The translations under genes and the position numbers were made by a program. From NCBI GenBank assembly GCA_036874045.1, contig CM072339.1, positions 13,027,501 through 13,091,500 of the forward strand: DNA of 64,000 nucleotides, read 5' to 3'. The notes under the pieces were generated by a model. The model saw only the letters and a list, made by a program, of their open reading frames with translations. It searched no databases and was not told the origin of the DNA. Source of the DNA: Cymodocea nodosa. Lineage: Eukaryota > Streptophyta > Magnoliopsida > Alismatales > Cymodoceaceae. The number at the start of each line of letters is the position of its first letter. Positions within the stretch are counted from its first letter, which is position 1. Positions 12,577 to 23,465 of the stretch are shown here, one piece after another.

Positions 12577-15017
12577 TCATTTACCAAATACTTCTTGCTG
12601 CAAAAATGGTTTTAACCGGTGTCCATTTACCTTAAGAATTACCCCATTTTTAATGTTCTCTATCTCAACTGCTCCATGAGGAAATGTACTTTTTACCATA
12701 AAAGGTCTTGTCCACCGTATCTAAGCTTACCAAGAAATAAATGTAATCTAGAATTATACAGTAATACCTGCTGTCCTACTTCAAAATTCTTACGGAAGAG
12801 CTTGTTATCATGAAATACTTTACTCTTTTCCTTAGCTATCCGTGAATTCTCATATGCCTCTCTCCGTATTTCTTCTAATTCAATCAATTGAAAATTTCTT
12901 TTCTTACCAGCAACCTTTAAATCTAAGTTGAGTCTTTGAATAGCCCATCTTGCCTTATGCTCAAGCTCTACTGGTAAATGACATGCCTTTCCAAACACTA
13001 CTCTATATGGAGACATATTTAAAACAGACTTAAAAGCAGTCCGATAAGCCCATAATGCCTCATCTAACTTTTCTGCCCAATCTTTTCTTGTCTTTCTAAC
13101 TATCTTTTCCAAAATTTGCTTAATTTGCTTATTGGCATTTTCTACTTGTCCATTGGTTTGTGGGTGATAGGGGGTTGTCATTTTATGGTTTACTCCAAAT
13201 TTTTTCATTAATACTTCAAAACTTCTATTATTAAAGTGTGTTCCCCTATGACTAATGGTTGCTCTAGGAATGCCAAATCTAGCAAAAATGTTGCTCTTAA
13301 TAAAATTTATTACTACCTTAGAATCACAAGTCCGTGTGGGAATAGCTTCAACCCATTTGGACACATAATCAATAGCTAACAGAATATACAAATAACCTCT
13401 AGAATTAGGGAAGGGTCCCATGAAATCAATACCCCATACGTCAAATACTTCAACTTCAATAATTGGTGTAAGCGGCATCATATTTCTTCTAGTCAATCTT
13501 CCTGCTTTTTGACAATCTCTACAATTCTTAACATAGAAGTATGCATCTTTATGCAATGTGGGACAGAAAAAACCACATTGAAGAACATTAGTTGCAGTCT
13601 TAATAGGGTTAAGATGACCACCAGCAGGTTGGTCATGACAAAAATATAGCACACTATGAATTTCCATATCTGGGATGCATCTCCTCAAAATCAAATCAGG
13701 GCCTAACTTATAAAGATAGGGGTCATCCCAATAAAATTCTTTGACCCTAGCTAAAAATCTCTTAATATCTTGCCTTGACCAATTGCCAGGTAGTCGTTTT
13801 GTCACAAGATAATTCACAATATCTGCAAACCAAGGGATTAGAGTTATAGCCATCAACTGCTCATCAGGAAATGATTCATCGATGGCTAACTTCCCTTGAT
13901 GCGTGACAATACGAGACAAGTGGTCGGCAACTACGTTCTCACATCCTTTCTTATCTTTTATCTTAATATCAAATTCTTGCAAGAGAAGAATCCATCTAAC
14001 TAATCTAGCCTTAGCATCTTTTTTAGCTAATAAATATTTAATGGCAGAATGATCAGTGAAAATGATAACCTTAGAGCCTAGCAAATAAGATCTAAACTTC
14101 TCAAGAGCAAAAACTATAGCTAAAAATTCTTTCTCTGTAACTGTATAGTTCAATTGGGCTGCATTAAGAGTTTTAGTAGCATAATAGATTATCCTAGGTA
14201 ATTTATCAATTCTTTGCCCCAATACAGCACCAATTGCATAATTTGATGCATCGCACATCAACTCGAATGGTTGAGACCAATCAGGAGGATACACAATAGG
14301 GGCTGAGGTGAGGACTTCCTTAAGCTTATCAAAGGCATCTTGACATTCTCCCGAGAATTCAAACTTATGATCCTTTGATAATAAACTAGTTAAAGGACGG
14401 GCAATCTTACTAAAATCCTTAATAAATTGTTTATAAAACCCAACATGACCCAAAAATGCTCTTATATCTTTAATAGATTTAGAGGGTGGTAGGTTGGCTA
14501 TCAAGTCTACTTTGGCTTTATCTACTTCCAACCCATTCTTAGAGACGACGTAGCCCAACACAATTCCATGTTGCACCATGAAGTGACATTTCTCCCAATT
14601 TAAAACCAAATTTTTCTCTATACATCTTTTTAAAACCAATTCTAAATTCTTAAGGCACACATCAAAGGAAGAACCTGACACAGAGAAATCATTCATAAAA
14701 ATCTCTAAGAAGTTATCAATCATGTCCGAAAAGATTTCAGTCATACACATTTGAAAAGTTGCAGGAGCATTACACAAACCAAAGGGCATGCGTCGGAATG
14801 CAAAAGTACCAAAAGGACATGTGAATGTGGTTTTTTCTTGGTCACAAGGTGCTACAGGAATTTGGTTATATCCAGAATAACCATCTAGGAAATAATAATA
14901 TTCTTGCCCAACTAACTTCTCTAACATTTGATCCATAAAAGGCAAGGGAAAATGGTCTTTCCTAGTGGCGGTATTTAGTTTTCTATAATCAATACACACT
15001 CGCCATCCTGTTTGCAC
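12577..15017 (-). pseudogene. Gypsy reverse transcriptase, RNase H and integrase
   Basis: A 774-residue open stretch (15017-12693) plus a shifted tail to about 12577. [13 protein letters not shown], then [13 protein letters not shown], then [13 protein letters not shown]; the active site reads FMND (Asn codon at 14691-14693) where the family has FMDD, so a catalytic Asp is lost. RNase [16 protein letters not shown] and [10 protein letters not shown]. Integrase: an HHCC finger ending CRDCQ, the core GIDFMGPFP, then ISHRGTHF where the second catalytic Asp is replaced by His (codon 13248-13250), then QTNGQVEN with the Glu. Near 12700 a frameshift after GKLRY moves the C-terminal tail ([11 protein letters not shown]) into another frame. 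No chromodomain follows. Confidence 0.93.
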
Positions 15018-15098
15018 TCTAGTAGGGACTAGTTCATGATTGCTATTTTCTACAATTGTAATACCAGATTTCTTTGGGACAACCTGAATAGGGCTAAC

Positions 15099-15749
15099 TC
15101 AAGGACTATCAGAAATAGGATAAATGATGTCATGATCTAGCCACTTAATAATTTCTTTTCTAACCACATCTTTTATGTTTGAGTTTAATCTTCTTTGTGG
15201 GTCCCTAGAAGGTGTAATGTCATTATTTAAATGAATTCTATGTTGACATAAACTAGGGTCAATTCCTTTGATGTCAGCCATGATCCAACCAATGGCCTCC
15301 TTATGTTCTTTTAAAATTACCAACAACTTCTCTTCTTGCTCTCTAGAAAGATGGGAAGACAAAATAACTGGCAAGGTATTCTCTTTTCCCAAATAGGCAT
15401 ACTTAAGGTCTTGAGGCAAGGGTTTTAATTCAAGAGAAGGTGGTTCTACAATAGATGGTTTCTTAATCTCTTCTAAATCTCTTTCTAAAGGCTCTATGTA
15501 ATTTAATTCAAAAATATTATCACTCTCACCAATGTTATCATCTAAGTCATGGATATGTGCTAGATCAACCTCATATTCTATAGGTAGACAATCTTCATCT
15601 TTAAATAAACTATAATTTTCTAGCCCCTCACCTTCATCCATAATGATTAATAAGCTCACATTAAGATTTTCATTATCTAAAATTTTAACGTCTGGGTGAG
15701 ATTTAAATATATTTAAATCAACCTTAGCATCACCATATGTTATTTGCAT
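15099..15749 (-). pseudogene. Gypsy pol: protease-RT linker and RT N-terminus
   Basis: Same frame as its neighbours, cut off by a stop at 15822-15824 upstream and a TGA at 15099-15101 downstream. The N-terminal half is an acidic linker. It then shows features typical of the RT entry in Athila/Tat-type elements: YAYLGKENTLPVILSS, EQEEKLLVILKEHKEAIGW, DIKGIDPSLCQHRIHL and a final KWLDHDIIYPISDS. The next codons after the stop continue with [11 protein letters not shown] and lead into the RT body, so a single pol reading frame once ran from about 16850 to 12577. Confidence 0.88.
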
Positions 15750-15821
15750 AGACCCATCTCTACATCCTATATATGCATCTGCTATGGCTAGGAAGGGTCT
15801 TCCTAAAATAAGAGGTACATT

Positions 15822-16850
15822 CTACTTTCTACCAAGTGAAGGTTGATTTTCTAAGACAATAAAATATATGAGATAGACAAAATCTTTAATCTTAATCAAT
15901 ATATTCTCAGCAACTCCTAAGGGAGTTCTAAAAGAATGGTCAGCTAGTTGAATGAGAACCTTAGTGGGTTGAATACCATTAAGTCTTAGGTTCACATAAA
16001 CACCAGATGACATAACATTTACTCCTGCTCCCAAATCTATCAATGCTCTATCAAAATAGGTATCTCCAATTGTACAAGAGATGGTTGGAGTACCTGGATC
16101 ACTAAACTTCTTAGGTAAGTCTTGACAGAAATAGGCACTAATGGATTTAGCTAAGCACACTTTCATAGGTGTCTTCCTAGCTTGTTTCTTTGTACATAAT
16201 TCCTTTAAAAACTTGGCATAGGTAGGTATTTGCTCTATTACATCTAGTAATGGAATGTTAATACTAACCTGTTCAAAGATTTCTCTCATCTTAATATTCT
16301 GATCAATATCCTTATGTGGAGTTCTTAATCTAGGGGGAAAAGGGGCAGGTTGACTTTCTAAAGGGATACTTACCTCGGATAACTTACCTTTACCCTTTTT
16401 ATCACCCAATAAAATTTCATTTTCAGATTCTTTATTTAGTTGATTGGATGAACCTAAATCATCTGTAGGAACACTCATCGGTACAAGAGAAGGAGTTTCC
16501 TTTTCAGGAATGCTCACCTCTCTCCTAGACCTTAAAGCAACATAAGTTTCAATTGATTCATCCTCAACCAAGGATGTTGATCTTAAATCTATGTTTTCAT
16601 AACCATCTATGTCAATGGGGGCACTAGAGGCTTTTGCTAAGTTTAATAAATCCATAGAGGTGTTAAGTTCAACAATTGCCTTAGCTAAGTTGATTGAAGA
16701 TTCAGCATAGGGAATATTTCCTATAGACTTTTCCATTTTAATTTCACAACTATAGCTACTAGTGTCATAAGCATCAGCATTATAATTTAAATTTGGCATA
16801 GATAGACTAACATTAGAACTAGAACATGCACCTACATTGCTATTTAGCAT
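15822..16850 (-). pseudogene. Gypsy aspartic protease with upstream linker
   Basis: 342 residues open. About residues 1-170 are a Ser/Asn/Glu-rich linker containing ETYVALRSRREV, which resembles the 'ITLRSG' linker of Athila elements. PFPPRLR and PLLDVIEQIPTYAKFLKELC are the usual pre-protease block. RALIDLGAGVNVMSSGVY is the protease active site, with DLGA in place of the canonical DSGA, as in the Athila/Tat branch. The frame ends in a TAG before the expected LGRPFLA flap motif, which is visible just downstream. Upstream, in shifted frames from about 17030, the minus strand encodes MDEFSFDLTPTCSKC and then HVDADCPFY, a decayed CCHC-like knuckle. Confidence 0.85.
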
Positions 16851-17030
16851 ATAAAATGGGCAATCAGCATCAACGTGATATTCAATTTACATTTGGAACA
16901 TGTAGGTGTCAAATCAAAGCTAAATTCATCCATATTATAAATTAAATATTTATCTAGAATGACATGCAAATTTTCAGCTAAATGAACAAACTGAATGTAT
17001 TCAATCAAGCACAATCTTCAAGTGATTTAA
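16851..17030 (-). pseudogene. Coding remnant with decayed zinc-knuckle-like motif upstream of protease
   Basis: Open on the minus strand from about 17030, giving YIQFVHLAENLHVILDKYL, then MDEFSFDLTPTCSKC; a one-base shift follows and then HVDADC enters the protease frame. CX2C..HX4C spacing suggests a second CCHC knuckle. It may be what is left of a coding region in front of protease. It bears no visible resemblance to the capsid at 11346-12356. Confidence 0.45.
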
Positions 17031-18270
17031 GCAAATCTGCAACATAATAGAGAAATTGATAAACAATTTTTTTTTTTTTTACTTGAAACTTAATTTTTTT
17101 CAGATTCATTCAGTGACTATTCTATTATCATGCCACTAAATTCTAGATACAAACAGCAAAGCATATATCTCGTAAACATTGTATATAATCTGAGTTTCAT
17201 CTAAAACAAGTAGTCATGGAATTTCTGAAACTAAACTGTACTACCTTGGCTTAAAAGTTTTCTACAGAAATTCATATAGCATGTAAATTCACAAATAAAT
17301 ACTCTTTTGAAAGTTAATTACTTCTAGTTTCTAAGAAAAATCAGAGACAAAAATTGCCAAAACTGAAGTATTGTCAAAATCATGTGAAACTCAGATAACT
17401 CAGAATTCATAATCTGCAGAACATGTCATTTTAGAAAAATTCTCTAGAAATGTATACAAATCCAAATACAACGTATAATACCTTATTGAAAAGGTAAACT
17501 CGTGTAGTTTCATGGAAAAATTTCAAAAATAATTTTTATTCAAATATGTAGCTACAGTTTCAAATATAAGAATTCAGATAAAGCTATTCTGCACCAGAAA
17601 ATAACCATCCGAAAAATATCAGCGAAAATAACTATCCGATTTTCATAATGTTGGTTAAATCTGATATGCCAACTTAAAACAAATCACACAGAAATTTATA
17701 TAAATCCAAATGAAGCATATAAATACTCGTTGGAAAGGTAATTTCATCTAATATCTGGAAAAAATCACTAAATTAAATTTTACATACATTCATAATATCA
17801 TATTTTCAAAATTCATTAGCAAAAACGTATCTAGAATTATGTAAAACATCCCTGTATTCTAAGATTTTTATCTTTTAACGTACTAATCAGAATTTTATGC
17901 ATAATTACTCAAACGAAATCTCAGAAACCGAGTATTTCAGGAAAAATATCATAAAAATGAGTTCTAATCTCGTGCACATCAAAAAATTTAAATTTCCAGA
18001 CAGACAGATTATGTCTTAATAATTTATACACAAAGATTATCATTACTCCATTAAGCTACTTGTTACCAAATCATAAACTTGAATTAAACATGTAACAAGC
18101 AATTCAGATAACAAAGAATTGAACACATAGAACGGCCAATCCATGTATCCATTTCTTTGCAAACAAACAAAGAAAAATAACAATCTCAACAAGAAAACAA
18201 ATAAAACTAAAACAATTTAAAGGATATTAAATCTTGCAAATCATCTAATAAATCATTTTAAAGCACCAAA
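17031..18270 (-). other. Gypsy 5' leader, non-coding, with degenerate repeats
   Basis: The stretch where gag is expected, but no gag frame is present on either strand. It holds diverged repeats of a block with the form ATAAATACTC.TT.GAAAGGTAA..., visible near 17290-17340, 17470-17525 and 17705-17765, with a weaker copy near 17900. A T-rich tract lies at 17070-17080 on the plus strand. Confidence 0.6.
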
Positions 18271-18290
18271 ACTCCCCGGCAACGGTGCCA
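18271..18290 (-). other. Primer-binding site of the Gypsy element (tRNA-Asp type)
   Basis: The minus strand reads TGGCACCGTTGCCGGGGA, which matches the complement of the plant tRNA-Asp 3' end with one mismatch (A for G at position 5). It begins 6 nt inside the LTR end at 18297. This fixes 18297-20481 as the 5' LTR and the element as minus-strand. Confidence 0.88.
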
Positions 18291-18296
18291 AAAACT

Positions 18297-20481
18297 TGTA
18301 ACGCTTTTATGTGTTGTTAAGTTAACGGTAAAAGCGCAAATTTTACATTTATAACCGCAAGCGCACGGTGCCCATTGTAATAAGCAAGTGCAAGTACGGG
18401 TCGAATCCATAAGGAGTTTGTCTTAAATAATTTTATTAAAATGATTGTTTGATAAAACATACACTCTATTAAATCCACAATTAAAACTCTAATTATATGT
18501 AATCAAGTTACAATTTATAAAAATACAATAAAGATTTCAAAGGTAGCATAAAACTTGTTAATTCCTAGAGCTAATAGCTAGAAAACTCAAGAAAATCTTA
18601 AGTTCACATTTTTGGAATCACAGAAATTAGTCCGAATTCTAACTCTTCTTCCTTCCAACTTGGACATTGAAAAATCCAGAGAAAATATTGGTTGGAAAGG
18701 TCATCGAGTTATCTTTAAAATGGCAGTGATTTCCAGAACTAATTCACTCTAGGTTGCTGCCAAAGTCGGATATACAAACAGTGCGCAAAACGATTCTGAA
18801 AAATTTCCAAAAACGCATCGTTGGTGTAAAAATCATAACTCAATCAAATCTTCATGAAATACCACGAAATTACCGCACCTTGAAAGATAACTCGTTTCTC
18901 TAATTAGGAAAATTTACAGGAAAACATTTCGGAACACACAAAAGCAAGACAACATGAAGGCGTCAAGCACAATTTCTATCGCTCGACCAGTAAAACAGAG
19001 TAGATGCTACCTTCAAAAGAAAAATCTAAAAACCGAAGAAATGCATTCTAAAAAATTCAAAAAACACTACATACGTATTGAAAACTTAAATTACTTACAA
19101 AAAAAGCTATAACACTACATATAACTTAGAGAAATCAAGTCGTACAACATATAACAAAACAGAACATGTATTGGAATTTACAGCAAATAGGATATACACG
19201 CATTCACAAGGGTTAAGAGTTAGTTTTATGCACAACATTCACATATTCACATGAAGCAACTATATTCCATGAGATATAATCTAAAACAACTATTTAAATT
19301 AAAGAAATAAAGATTTAACAAACATCCTAAACGTGCATACATTTATAAATTAAAAATACCTAAATACTTATACACATTTGATATGAAAATATGATTACAA
19401 GTATGAGGATCTCTCCCTTCTCTTTTACCTTTAATTCATCCACTTCTCTTCAAACATTTGATCCCTATTTGATGATGAACCACTTTCTCTGCTCCTCTAC
19501 AAGGATGTCACCACTTGCAAATCACGTCCAAAGGGGAACCGCCTATGTTTGCTTTGGAGAAAATGGGTTGCACGTCCTCAATCCACTTCCAAGATATATA
19601 GATTTGTTGAATTTCCTCTCAATTTTGATGCTTCCTATTACCTCATCTTGAAGATCACATCCCAAGCTCTTCCAATGCTGCACACATGCCTTCAATACCA
19701 CCGATTTCACCCGTGGAGGTCCTTCCGTATGTCGGCTTGGAGTGGAGAGAAGGAGGTCTTCTAGTATGAGGGGGAAGGCGCCTAAGCTCACCAATCTTGG
19801 AGGAAAACTCTTCCAAAATCTTGGGTGGAAGAGGATGGACGAAAATTGGAGTTGGAGTTCTTGCCCTTGCGTGGAGGAGAAAGAGGAGATGATCTTTCCT
19901 TTGGCCAACCATCCTCTTTTGCTTTCCATTGTCATCCATCTATGGAAATATTTCAAACACCTTTCAATTTGTGGCCTCTAATTTAGGCAAGCTTTAATTA
20001 TTTATTGATTGATTGGTGGATTGATTTGGAGTTTGAATTGGACGACCATTAGTTGTTGATTTCCCATGATTTAATCCAAGGATCCACGTCCTCACCTATT
20101 ATCAACAACTCAAATATAACATTAAATGCATTTGCACATTACACATAAATTGCTACTCAATTATAAAGCAAAAATGAAATGTGCATAATATATTGCTTGC
20201 TCAATTGAGTATTATTTGATTTCATATCTTAATGATAATTCTTTTAAAATATGCATGAAATCAATATATAAATTACTTATATCTACACATGTGCTAATTG
20301 ACTAGGTGTTAATTTAATAAAGGATAAATTTGTGCATTATTGACTATTTAACCAATAAAATCTGCATAGTTCTAAAATATGATTTTCATGTAATCTTTCA
20401 TAAGAACATATATAATGATGACTTATAATCCTTAATATGCATGAAGTAACATATATAAAATGCACAAATTGATACTTTACA
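18297..20481 (-). repeat. 5' LTR of the Gypsy element
   Basis: Paired with 7273-9419; ends TG...CA. It is longer because of a ~38-bp stretch at about 18710-18750. The 414-bp minus-strand frame at 19543-19956 matches 8482-8895 but with many amino-acid differences, so no LTR-encoded protein is claimed. Confidence 0.93.
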
Positions 20482-20486
20482 AAGTC
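20482..20486. repeat. Target-site duplication AAGTC, right of Gypsy element
   Basis: Matches 7268-7272; the interrupted Sirevirus integrase resumes immediately after. Confidence 0.9.
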
Positions 20487-21005
20487 ATTTGAGTATTTAA
20501 TCTTAGGTAAACTTGTCACTAAATTTTTTCTAGACAGTTTATGTAACAATTTCATATTTATATGCCTGATCCTTCTATGTCATAGATATGCATCACTAGT
20601 TTCAACTAGCAAACATGAATTTAAATCAACTACACTAGAAGGTAAAGATAAAATACATATAGAACCTTTTCTTTTAGCAATAAACTTAAGTTCATTTGCA
20701 CTTTTATTAATAATTTTGCATACATTATCTTCAAACACTACATAATATCCATTATCAGTTAATTTTATAATACTCAGCAAATTAAATCCTAGGTTTTCTA
20801 CATATAGTACATTCAAAATTACACAAGTAGGAGTTATTTGAACATTGCCCATACCTATGATTTTATCCTTGGTTTTGTTTCCAAATGTAACATTTCCTTT
20901 CTTGGTATTTGTAAAATTTTTCAGTAGACTTTTCTGTCCAGTCATGTGACTTGATGCTCCACTATCCAAGATCCATTTTGATGTTGTTTCCTCTTGGAAA
21001 ACAAA
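20487..21005 (-). pseudogene. Pol of copy #1, 5' part: protease and pre-integrase zinc region
   Basis: Minus strand. It starts with TSKWILDSGASSHMTG, the Copia aspartic protease active site (DSGA), just after a TAA stop at 21006-21008. It runs to the GAG_pre-integrase region ending SDAYL, where a TGA at 20580-20582 replaces the Trp codon seen in copy #2. The HRRIGHIN-like and LLHKLSRKNLV stretch (histidines of the integrase zinc finger) follows and is cut by the Gypsy element. The same TGA is present in copies #3 (37211-37213) and #4 (45762-45764). Confidence 0.88.
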
Positions 21006-23264
21006 TTAAGAAGAACTGTTCCTTGGTACACAATGTTGTTGAAGACCAAGTTCATTAAACACATATTTCTTCTTTTTGTTTAAAAACAGTTTAACATTAT
21101 TATTTACATTCTTATTAGTTGTAAGTACTAAAGATTTATCATTAGCATCATACTTAGTTATCACATTATTGCTCTTATAATCATTCTTTTTGTTTTTAGA
21201 TGTAGTATAACCAAGACCAAGCTGATTTTTATTAGATGTTAATTTATTTTGGTCATGCTCATACATTTTAGTAAGTTCATACCAAGATTTTGTACTAGTA
21301 TTTGAATTTTTAGTACATACAAAATCTTTTTATACACAAGAATTTTCAGATAAAGAAGATGTAGAATGAGTAATTGGTCTAACACTAGAGTTTTGAATTT
21401 CATGCTCAGGTTTTTGAATTTTCAGTTTACTACAATTATTTGACATTTTTGAAACATTAGTGACTGAATTTTTAGAACAAGAAACAAGATTTTTAGAAAC
21501 ATTAATAGTCATGTTAGAAGTACATTTAGATAAATCACATTGGTTTATATTATTATTGCATGATTCATCCCTTGAATTACCTACTTCTACATATTTATTA
21601 CCTTGTTTTATGATAAAAAGAATTTTAGTCTTAGATTTACTTGAACTGCAACTAATAAATCCTTTATTGGCTTGAGATTCAGGATATTCAAGATAATCAA
21701 ATCCTAAGCTAAATTTATATGACACCACAGGAGTACTAGTTAGTTTGTCTAACTTAGTTTGACTTAAATTCCATTTCTCAAAGGTGGAATTTAAATCTAG
21801 CTCTCTCATTTTTAATCTATCAATCTCTAACTCAAGATCATTTATATTGTTTCTCAATTTTTCATTTTTAGATTCTATCTTTAATTTTTCAGCATTTGTA
21901 TTCTATATTTGTTCATGCAAGACACATTCATTAAATCTAAATTTATACAAATCTCTAGCATGATTTTCATTATCACATTTAAACTTTTCTAAAGTAATAG
22001 ATAGGAAACAATTTTCTTCTTCCATTATGGTCAAAGAGTTTCTAATATTCTTATTTTCCTTTTTACAAGCTTTAAGTTTCTATAATAATGCATGATAAGC
22101 ACATAATAATTCATCAAAGTTAAAATCTGAATGACTTTTAGGATCAGATATTACCTTAGACTCATCTGCCATGAAGCACACATGAGCAAAGTCTTCTAAC
22201 TCTTGTTCTTCTTTTGAATGTGAAGATTTTGATGATAATTCCTCAAATTCAGATTCTTCTGACGTGTCATCTCAAGTGACCTTCAAAGCCTTTTTCTTGT
22301 AAAACTTTTTCTGAGTTTTCTAAGCCATCTTCTTCTGATTTGTCCTACTATGCTTTTCATTTTTCCTTATAGGACAATCTGGAGAAAGATGTCCAGGTTT
22401 CTTGCAGTTGTAACATACATACTTTCTGGTTGAAGAATTCTTGACATTCAGTGATTTTGACGTTGAGGGTTTATCATTTCTGTTCCTTTGCTGTTTCCTA
22501 GCTTTCCATGCTTTCTTGAATTTCCTAGTCAGCAAAATCAAATCCTCGTTAGAATCAATAGATATTTCAGAATCTGAATTAATTTTGAAGGCTATTTCTT
22601 TCTTCATTTTTAGGTTGTTGTGACTCAGTGAATCATTTAATTAAACTTCATAAGCTGTTAAATTTCCTATAGGTTCATTTATAGTGTAAACATTTAAGTT
22701 TCGTGATTCCTCAATTGATGTCACTATTTGAGACCACTTGGAACTTAGGGATCTGAGAATTTTTCTCACCAAATCCTTCTGTTCAAAGTTCTTTCCTAAG
22801 CATTTTAAAGAGTTTATTATATCTAGGAATATGAAAAAAATCTCAGAAATACTTTCATCTTCATGCATCTTAAAGAGTTCATGCTTGTGAATTAACATGT
22901 TTATCTTAGTCTCTTTAACTTAAGAAGTACCTTCATGTGAAACTTCTAATGCATGCCACACCTCATAAGCAGATTTATATGCCGACACTTTACTGAACTA
23001 TTCATAATTCAATGCACAAAATAAGATATTTAAGCCTTTAGCATTCAGAGTTTCATTTTCTTTTTCAGTAATTGTCCAAGTATTATAAGGGGTAGTTAAC
23101 AGAGTATATGGTTTAGAAATCATGAACCACAACTTATGATCTATACTTTGAAGAAAGATTGTCATCCTATATTTCTAATATTCAAAATGTATTCCATCAA
23201 ATAAAGGAGGACGATTAAGATTTTGACCTTCATACAAAGAAAAATTACCATTTTTAGTAGCCAT
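21006..23264 (-). pseudogene. Gag of copy #1 with long Asn/Ser-rich linker
   Basis: ATG at 23264 (start MATKNGNFSLYEG). The gag core resembles UBN2/retrotransposon Gag proteins (SISEIFFIFLDIINSLKCLG, VRKILRSLSSKWS), and a zinc knuckle CYNCKKPGHLSPDC lies in 22607-22320. A long helical, Asn/Ser/Lys-rich linker follows to 21006. In-frame stops include TAG at 22998-23000, TAG at 22320-22322 and TAA at 21006-21008, all shared with copy #2, plus several private stops and shifts. Gag would form the particle; this copy is defective. Confidence 0.85.
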
Positions 23265-23451
23265 CTTACCTTAGATTTTTCAACCTATTGGATTTTAAAA
23301 TAGTCTAAAACAATAAAAACAATTTGAGCCTTAAATTAAGAAGGTTAAGAGTATGCTCAAATATTAATTTCTGTTTAAAAATAAGGAAGGCAGAATAAAC
23401 AATGATATTCAATAAGTTGGTATCAATTTTATATCAAATATTATAAACGAA

Positions 23452-23463
23452 GCTCTAATACCA
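23452..23463 (-). other. Primer-binding site of copy #1
   Basis: The minus strand reads TGGTATTAGAGC, complementary to the initiator tRNA-Met 3' end except for one C-to-T change. It lies 2 nt inside the LTR end. Confidence 0.85.
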
Positions 23464-23465
23464 CT

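Larger units (their letters stand above)
7273..20481 (-). mobile_element. Ty3/Gypsy element, Athila-like, 13.2 kb, with gag after integrase
   Basis: A full-length insertion bounded by two ~2.15-kb LTRs (TGTAA...TTTACA) and an AAGTC duplication. The minus strand reads: 5' LTR (20481-18297), tRNA-Asp-type PBS, 1.2 kb non-coding leader, protease (Asp-Leu-Gly-Ala active site), RT, RNase H, integrase, then a leader-like stretch and gag, then 1.5 kb with repeated polypurine motifs, then the 3' LTR (9419-7273). Gag normally precedes protease; here it follows integrase. Stops, frameshifts and lost catalytic residues make it inactive. Assignment to the Athila side of plant Ty3/Gypsy rests on the PBS, the DLGA protease, the gag motifs and the absence of a chromodomain. 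Confidence 0.88.
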
